Shown here: piece after piece, positions 30,547 through 36,708 of the stretch
How the letters are laid out: the number at the start of each line of letters is the position of its first letter
Numbering within the stretch: position 1 is the first letter of the stretch
NCBI GenBank assembly: GCA_022925895.1
Contig: JAKSYS010000632.1
Coordinates: 1-36,708, forward strand
From: Fragilaria crotonensis
Taxonomy: Eukaryota; Bacillariophyta; Fragilariophyceae; Fragilariales; Fragilariaceae
DNA: 36,708 nucleotides
Direction of reading: 5' to 3'
Notes under the pieces: model-generated
Seen by the model: the letters and a program-made list of their open reading frames with translations, nothing else
What the model was told of the DNA's origin: nothing
The model's database searches: none
Program-made: the position numbers and the translations under genes

Positions 30547-32905
30547 TTAAACCATCGGTAACTGGGACATTCCATACATGATGATCCGTGTCTTTGGGGC
30601 AAAGAACGTACCATAGATATTTCCACTCCGCGAACCTGTCATGGATGTACCATGCCTGATCAGGCGGCCATCCCATCCAATCAGGACACCATCAGACAAT
30701 TTGATGGCAATTCCGTTGTAGTCCCGATCCGATCCTGGGAATTTCCCCTTCATGTTCGGAAGGACAAAGTACCAATCCTCAGTTGTCCCAGGGTGATCTT
30801 CAGTCCAGATCGTAAACCCCTGACTGGCATCGTTCACATCGTAATGTGTTGAATTTGCCAAATTAATTGACAAGTCCATGCTGTGCGTAACGCGGCACAT
30901 GCCTCCGTCCATGCCACCAACATGCTTCATTTCAGAATCATTTTCCAAGTCCTGCATCACTCTGAGGGCAGCCGGGATAGTCACTGATGCAAGCTTTGCC
31001 GCAGCTTGCACAGCCTTCAACAATACCGGGGCAGCATCCACAGTTGATGATGTCACATATGGCACCTTGTTCCAGCATTTTGTGATGCGGCTTCCAATTG
31101 GATGCATTGATCCGAGGTCTCCATTGCCAGCCCTTGCTCCCGTGCTGCTCTTCTGTTTTCTCACCAAGTTGCAATGCCTGTTGATGTCGGTCAGAAGGTC
31201 CTCACAACCTGATCCAACAACGTTTGGGAGGTACCGGATTTGAACCACAGAACACCGATGGAAAGCAACTTCGCCCGCATTTGCGGGTACAGTGACATCA
31301 ACGTGCAAGTCAAGCTCACCATATTTGATTGGATTGATAACAAATGTCGTTAACGGGTCAATGGTCTTGTGCAGAAATCCCGGTGCATAATGGCGACCTC
31401 CACGTTTGGCTGACCTTGATCGCGAGAACGCATCTTGGAATGTCTCAGCTCGAAACTTATGATCAGCACTCAACAACTCATCCTTCTCACCCACAACATA
31501 GTCAGGAGGAAGTCCAGGTCCTTCCTCATCCATCAGTTGCTTCGTGCAGTGAATAGATCTCACAAGTGATCTTGGCATCACCCCCATGATCGCATTGGGA
31601 ATTGGCAAGAGGTTTGTGGCGGAGCGCCGAATAGTCCACTTCCAAATGGAACACTTATCAGCATTCGCAAGGTGTGAAACATAAGATCCATCACCGAAGA
31701 AGTTACCATGAGAATCATGCTGAAGTCGTAACCAGTTTATGTCCATTGGGACATGCGAATTAAGGACCCCAGTCGATCGTGAGCGCCTCTCCCTGTGGCA
31801 ATAGAATATGCCAGCTTGGGGAAGGAGGACAATGCATGCACGGTAGAAGTTATCGCTGTTATTCTTCCTGAAGGGCGAGAAGAAAAGCATTTTCATCTCT
31901 AACAGCGATTGCCAAATTGACAGCATCAACATCATCAAATAGACAGACATGCACGGACTGTCACAGGCATGGGCGTCATCTTTCCTTTTCCTTTTCAAAT
32001 CCATAGGACCACTTCTCGAGAGAACACAATCCATGACGATCAGGTCGAGATCGGAATGACTTTCCCCATGACTATACATTTCATCAGGATGTTTGCAGCG
32101 CTTGAGCATGACATACTCAGTACCAAACACATGTTTCAGGGACGAGTCAACCCAATTGATGGGTCTTGCAAATCTTCTCGTCACAAAATGCCGATGGACC
32201 TAGAGCTGACGCCGCCGCCACAACTGCAGGTGGTATTGGAACAGACGCGGCGTTGCCCTTCTTCCGCTTTTGCTTCTTCCGTTTTCGGAGAGGAGGTGGT
32301 CGAAAATTGTTGAACATGACCATGAAAGGAGCAACAGACTGCAAAGGCAGACACTTGGCTATTACATTTGCAACTTGAGTGTGACTTGCCATAGAAAGTG
32401 ATGGATGCTCTCGAAGCAATCCAATCCCCAAACCTTTCGTTTCCTTGATTATCTTCCTCGCAGCCTTGACTTCTTTCCTCGTTCTCCCTGTCCCCTGATC
32501 AGGAAAATTGCTGCCGACAGCGGCATCAGCTTCCATGGTACCGCCAAGTGTGGTAATAGGCACAGACATGGTGTTTTCCGTCAACGGAATGGTCTGTCGA
32601 TTGTTCACTCTTGCCAAAATAATGGCACGGGAGAGCTCACCTGGCAGAGTGCGTTGAAATGGTCCATGAGGGCGAGCACGAATTGGGCGTTCACGCCAAT
32701 TGTTTTCCGCCTTCCCACTCTTTTTTTTCTTCTGCCGTGGTTTGGTGCTTTGGGATGAAGATGGCAACGTGGTCACAGCATCATCAACAGCACTAGTCGA
32801 TGAACCAGCGTTCTTCAATCCACCACTCACATTTGCCATCAAGACAGCCTTAGTAGACACAACCTTCAACTCAATCTTCACTTTAACTTTGAGCTCAACC
32901 ATCAT
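30547..32905 (-). CDS. Transposon companion gene with a dioxygenase-like C-terminal domain (one frameshift)
   Basis: Two overlapping minus-strand frames (32905-32147 and 32184-30547) form one protein of about 785 aa if one T is dropped from the TTTT at 32188-32185 (plus-strand AAAA). The join reads GPSAF|VTRRFARPINW. The N-terminal part is basic and low complexity (RQKKKKSGK, RPPPLRKRKKQKRKK). The C-terminal part looks like a double-stranded beta-helix: His and Asp of HYD (codons 30844-30846 and 30838-30840), WYFVLPNM, YNGIAIKLSDGVLIGWDGR, then a distal His in LIRHGTS (30652-30654), with basic residues following. That order (HxD...H) matches Fe(II)/2-oxoglutarate dioxygenases, including TET/JBP types found with some transposons. 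The call is by motif, so biochemical function is inference. It is convergent with the transposase C-terminus. Confidence 0.6.
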
Positions 32906-33163
32906 ACCTTGTCCTTCCTCAACGAATCAGACCTTCTTGCCAAAGTTGAGGTCTTTCCCTCTTGAATAGCCGAACATGGTAGCAGTTTTGAGAAAACTCC
33001 GCCTCGTCTTCCGACGATGAATCCTCAAACCATTCCTTTGTCAACGTCGAACATGAAGTCGTTGAGCACAAAGTCTCTGCCATCATAGACAACTGGAGCC
33101 AATCAAAGTGAATGGGCCTCACAAAATTTGTCGTCAACGGTGGAGCAAGGAAGCCAACAGCGA

Positions 33164-33770
33164 GCAACACGCGAACACGACCGGTCGTTGTCGTAACCAA
33201 CAGCCAGCCAGGAACAACCAAATCGACGTCAGCTGAGCTTTATAGATGTAAACGCAAAGCTGAACGCGAAATTGGAAGCCAGCAATTGGCGTGGATCCAG
33301 ACAATGACAGTCTCGCAATATCTGTTATCAGTGGCGGAGCGACGAGAATTCTGCAACGTGACAGCCAACGAAGAACAAATATGCAACGACCTGTCGTCGT
33401 CGTTGTCACCAACAGCCAGCCGTGAACAACCAAATTGACGTCAGCTGAGCTTTATAGATGTAAACGCAAAGCTGAACGCGAAATTGGAAGCCAGCAATCG
33501 GCGTGGATCAAGACAATGACAGTCTCGCAATATCTGTTATCAGTGGCGGAGCGATGAGAAACCTGCAACGTCGTGACAGCCAACAATGAACAAATATGCA
33601 ACGACCTGTCGTCGTCGTTGTCACCAACAGCCAGCCGTGAACAACCAAATCGACGTCAGCTGAGCTTTATAGATGTAAACGCAAAGCTGAACGCAAAATT
33701 GAAGCCAGTGACCGGTGTGGATCAAGACAACGACAGTGTTGCAAAATCTGTTGCTCGTTGATGGTGGAGC
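33164..33770. repeat. 212-215 bp tandem repeat, about 2.7 copies
   Basis: CAGCCAGCC begins at 33201, 33413 and 33628, so periods are 212 and 215 bp. Each unit holds GACGTCAGCTGAGCTTTATA, a Cys/Lys-free low-complexity stretch, CTCGCAATATCTGTTATC and GTCGTCGTCGTTGTCACC; the third copy is partial. Open frames on both strands here derive from the repeat. It lies upstream of the dioxygenase-like gene and could be sub-terminal DNA of its element. Confidence 0.85.
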
Positions 33771-34815
33771 TTCCAAAACATCAATGCGATACGAAGGCAA
33801 TGAGTGTGACAAGGTTGTCGGGGTCAGGAGTGCCTAACAGTGAGTGTGTTGTAGTTGAGAAAATTTGACAAAAGAGACAACCGAATCGCCCAATACATTC
33901 GTTGTAGAAAACATACCAAAACTTGTGCATCACGTTGCGAGCAGGAATGCATACAAAGCTTCACTATGCTAAGCATAATTGCAAATTGAACATATAAGTA
34001 CACTAATATTTACTGATATGATTCACATGTAGAATGTGACAGTACTTTTGGTGCTTGTTTTTTATTGAGAAAAATTTGTCCATCCTGCGAAGTATTCAGT
34101 ACTACTAGGATGTCGTCTTATACCATTGAATCGCCAGTATAGACACTATGAATGTTCATAGCGATACTGCGAGCGGTAAATTGACTCGCTACTTCGCGTA
34201 AACGGCTACTTTGTCTAAGAAAGTACATGTTGGTGAGTGTATGCTACATTAACACCTGTTTAATATACCAAGAATTACATACAATGTATGATGAACATTA
34301 TTAATTCCAAACAACCACATTTTTATTAAATGCATATGATTATATATGCGCATATCAATTCATTTAGCGAGAAATGTATGTTATATATATGAATATAAGC
34401 ATAACATGCAACCACATTTTAATTCAACGCATATGATTATGTATGCGCATATCGATTCATTTAGCGAGAAATGTATGTTATACATACGGATATATGTATA
34501 ATATGCATATTCAAATGACAAAAAAACGAAAATTCAAAACATCTACATATTCATGCATATTTAAACTGATCATTTGAAGAAGTATATTGAATGTGAATAC
34601 TTATGTGTAACGTTCAGTATAAATCATCTTCCCCTAAGGATATGCAGATTTTTGAAACGCATGTGAATAACTTTGTCAAGACTTCGAAATATTGAACAAG
34701 TCTTGTGCTCGCACGAAAACAAAACAGAACACATGTCAGCCGAGTGATCTTGCCATATGCTGGCTTTTTGTTCTCGCGTTTAAAGAACACACCCAAAGAT
34801 CAGGGGGTAGTCTCT
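33771..34815. other. AT-rich intergenic region
   Basis: No gene seen before copy B. It includes the 97-bp duplication listed separately and many ATATGCATAT-like words. Confidence 0.45.
34315..34505. repeat. 97-bp tandem duplication
   Basis: CCACATTTT(T)ATT... starts at 34315 and again at 34412. The shared core ATTCATTTAGCGAGAAATGT is present in both, along with GCATATGATTAT and TATGCGCATATC. Two copies, with small differences, are AT-rich and non-coding. Confidence 0.85.
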
Positions 34816-36107
34816 ATGGCAGGAGGTCGTGGTCGAGCAGGACGACGACAACGTGGTGGAGGTGCTGGGAGAAGTGGTCGAGGAGCTAGAGGTGGTCCTC
34901 CTCCTCGTCCTCCGCCTCCTCCTCCGCCTCCTCCACCTCCTCCACCTGCTCCACCGGATCATGCGGCTGCTGCGGGCAACAGTGTTGAAGATTCTCCAGC
35001 TACACGAACACGACGACAACTGATGCTTGCGCTTCAAGCAGGTTCTAATTCTGCTGATTGTCATGATGGTGGTCGTGAGGGTCGCGGTCGTGCTGCTGAT
35101 GTCACAGAAGATTCTTCAACTAGAAGAAGGACGCGTCAACGACTTGCTGCAGCTTCTCATGTAAGTGCTCCCACTAATGCTCATATGATGCGAAGATTGT
35201 TTGCCGACACAGACGGAAGTGAGGAGGAGGATGATGATGGAGAAGACGACCCTGCTTATGATGAACCTGCTGTTGCAGCTCCCATTCATGCTCCAGCAAC
35301 AGACGGGCGACAAGTTGGTCACGAAGGGGTCATGCAATATGGGAACAGACTGACAAACGTGGGAAAAGATTGGTTGCTTGAGAAGTGTGTGAAAGAGGAT
35401 GTGTTTCCCAAGCAGAAGTTTGCAAATTTGAATGGTGATCTTGACTTCAGCAACAACCGTAATTCCATCTGCAGATTCATGGCGGAAAAAATGAAAGTTC
35501 AGGAAGCGGATGTGGAAGGTTGGTGGGAGAGTTCTTCGAAGAAAGCTGTCCATAAGAAACTGAAAAACCATAGGAACAATGTGATCAAAACAATAAAAAC
35601 AAAATTCAACGGTGAGATGGTGGCGACTGATTTCTGTGACATCATGCTGGCAATGCACTATTTCTTCTAACACCCTACTCTTCTCTGGCTGATATTACCA
35701 CAGATAATATACTAGCTGTAACAAACCGGGAATTCCGCTTGCGGAGCATCATGGGAATGAGAAGTCTCCCATCAAGGCCAGCATATGTAGAGTTGTTGGA
35801 TTGTCTTGCGAGGGCAGTGGTTGGACGTAAAGTGTACGTTGATAACAGGATGACTAAACCATTGAGTGAATGGTTTACACTGACAGACGAGGCATTTCTA
35901 CTGTTGTGCCTAGAGTCGTATGTACCGAAGTGGAATCGGGAATGGGCTCAAAGTTCTCGTGCTCCGATAGCAGCAGCAGCAGCAGAACGGCAACAAGGAG
36001 AGCAAAAGAAGGCGACGGTGAAGACGCATTGTACACAGGAGAAGCCGAGGAACAAAGCGCAGCTGGTCAAAGGATGGATTAGAGCGATTCAATGGGCTTA
36101 TGGTTGA
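34816..36107 (+). CDS. Two-exon protein of unknown family, copy B
   Basis: Exon 1 is 34816-35611, a 92-nt intron (GTGAGATGG...TTACCACAG) is 35612-35703, and exon 2 is 35704-36107, giving 399 aa. I start at MAGGRGRAGRRQ; the frame is open further upstream, but those residues look untranslated. The N-terminus has Arg/Gly-rich (RGG-like) sequence, a tract of 13 prolines interrupted once by an Arg further upstream, and an acidic DGSEEEDDDGEDD patch. The core matches copy A: FPKQKF (about 197), ICRFM, a Trp pair (236-237), NHRNNVIKTIK, the same split Asp codon at the intron, GMRSLPS, LDCLARAVVG and LTDEAFLLLCLESY. N-termini of the two copies are unrelated in sequence, so only the core is constrained. 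Function unknown. Confidence 0.7.
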
Positions 36108-36418
36108 TGTTTATCGGGACCGACAGGCAAATGGGGCCAACTTTGACAACATTTTCAGAGAGGAGATGATCAAAAGGTATGGCAAACAAAATGACAGCGC
36201 AAATCCAGCACGAGGGAGAAGATGATCAAGCAAATCCTGAAAATCGTGTTGTTGTAGTGTACAGTGACTTCAACATGGAACAGCTTATGGCTCATGCCAC
36301 AGCTGCCAGTGCTGTTGGCGCCGGTAGAGAAGCAACAAGAGGAGGGCAGCAAGAACAAGGTAATGATGATGATGATGATGATAGTCATACAGAAGAAGTG
36401 AGCAGAGTAATGGTATGA
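36032..36418 (+). pseudogene. Out-of-frame C-terminal segments of the copy B family protein
   Basis: After the exon 2 frame, segments homologous to those below copy A appear in other frames: YTGE (36032), TKRSWSKDGLERFNGLMVDVY with following EEMIKRYGKQND (to about 36223), and the frame 36179-36418 with VVYSDFNMEQLMAHA ending in an acidic DDDDDD run. The step between the YTG and TKRSWSK segments has the same size and place as in copy A, while other frame breaks differ. Confidence 0.55.
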
Positions 36419-36708
36419 AAATCAACCGTACAATAAATATACCAAACCGTTTCTACACACCTCCCCTAAAAACTCGCGGAATAAATTTCATGGAATAAAT
36501 TGAAAATATTAGCTGCGACCAATTTGTCCAAAGTATTTGTACATAAATATCCACAACATTTCTATATAAAGATGTCAATTTTGTAAATTAATACTTATAA
36601 CTTTCTAAGTAAAGAGAACAGAATCTGTCTCAAAAAACCAAAGAAATAATTAGAATGAAATATAAATAAATATTTAGAAATCACAGAAATGGGCTTCCTG
36701 ATGTGCTG
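36419..36708. other. 3' flank of copy B, partly shared with copy A
   Basis: AT-rich. It contains TTTGTACATAAATATC (36537-36552), identical to 5600-5615, and ends in sequence resembling 5705-5730. The window stops here, so the end of the duplicated unit cannot be set. Confidence 0.5.

Noticed and set aside
31218-31240. Second B-box-like GGTTCAAATCC on the minus strand
   Set aside because: It lies inside the coding frame of the dioxygenase-like gene and has no cloverleaf around it.
33112-33812. Frames of 60-108 aa on both strands
   Set aside because: They derive from the 213-bp tandem repeat.

Overview
The window looks like nuclear DNA of a diatom or related stramenopile, probably a pennate diatom. 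This is inference. The basis is short GT-AG introns of 75-140 nt, intron-poor genes, a secreted phytase-like protein, a diatom-style tandem-repeat protein, and PIF/Harbinger and CACTA/Plavaka-like DNA transposons with long non-coding stretches. No rRNA, tRNA, CRISPR or bacterial operon structure is seen.

The layout is a short host-gene island set between transposon-rich flanks. Bases 1-2.7 kb hold two relics of a CACTA/Plavaka-like transposase and satellite arrays that carry TGACGTCA. Bases 3.7-5.7 kb hold copy A of an unnamed two-exon family; copy B lies at 34.8-36.6 kb with the same intron position. Bases 6.0-7.0 kb (minus) hold a broken DDE transposase. Bases 7156-11710 are a complete PIF/Harbinger element: perfect 50-bp inverted repeats, TGA target duplication, a DDE transposase (minus) and a convergent two-exon accessory gene (plus). 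A second Harbinger-type element, a 905-bp deletion derivative with TCA target duplication, is nested inside it.

The host island runs from 12.4 to 20.7 kb. It has a phytase-like secreted protein whose reading frame needs a 4-nt micro-exon, a relic of its last exon, an SRP40/Nopp140-like nucleolar protein with a one-base frameshift, a 926-aa predicted N-myristoylated protein of 14 repeats with an exact 489-bp higher-order period, and a 66-aa helical protein.

Bases 21.7-23.4 kb are a decayed coding region I do not recognise. Bases 24.7-33.8 kb look like one large, disrupted CACTA/Plavaka-like element. The transposase N-terminal half (C2HC finger and first catalytic Asp) is at 24727-26343. A second, decayed copy at 28.4-30.5 kb holds the C-terminal half with the other putative catalytic residues. 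Convergent with it, with 12 bp between, is a companion gene (30547-32905, minus) whose C-terminus resembles a double-stranded beta-helix 2-oxoglutarate/Fe(II) dioxygenase. A three-copy 213-bp repeat lies upstream of that gene.

The most noteworthy candidates are the transposon-linked dioxygenase-like gene, the convergent transposase plus accessory-gene layout seen in two unrelated transposon types, the 4-nt micro-exon, and the higher-order repeat protein.
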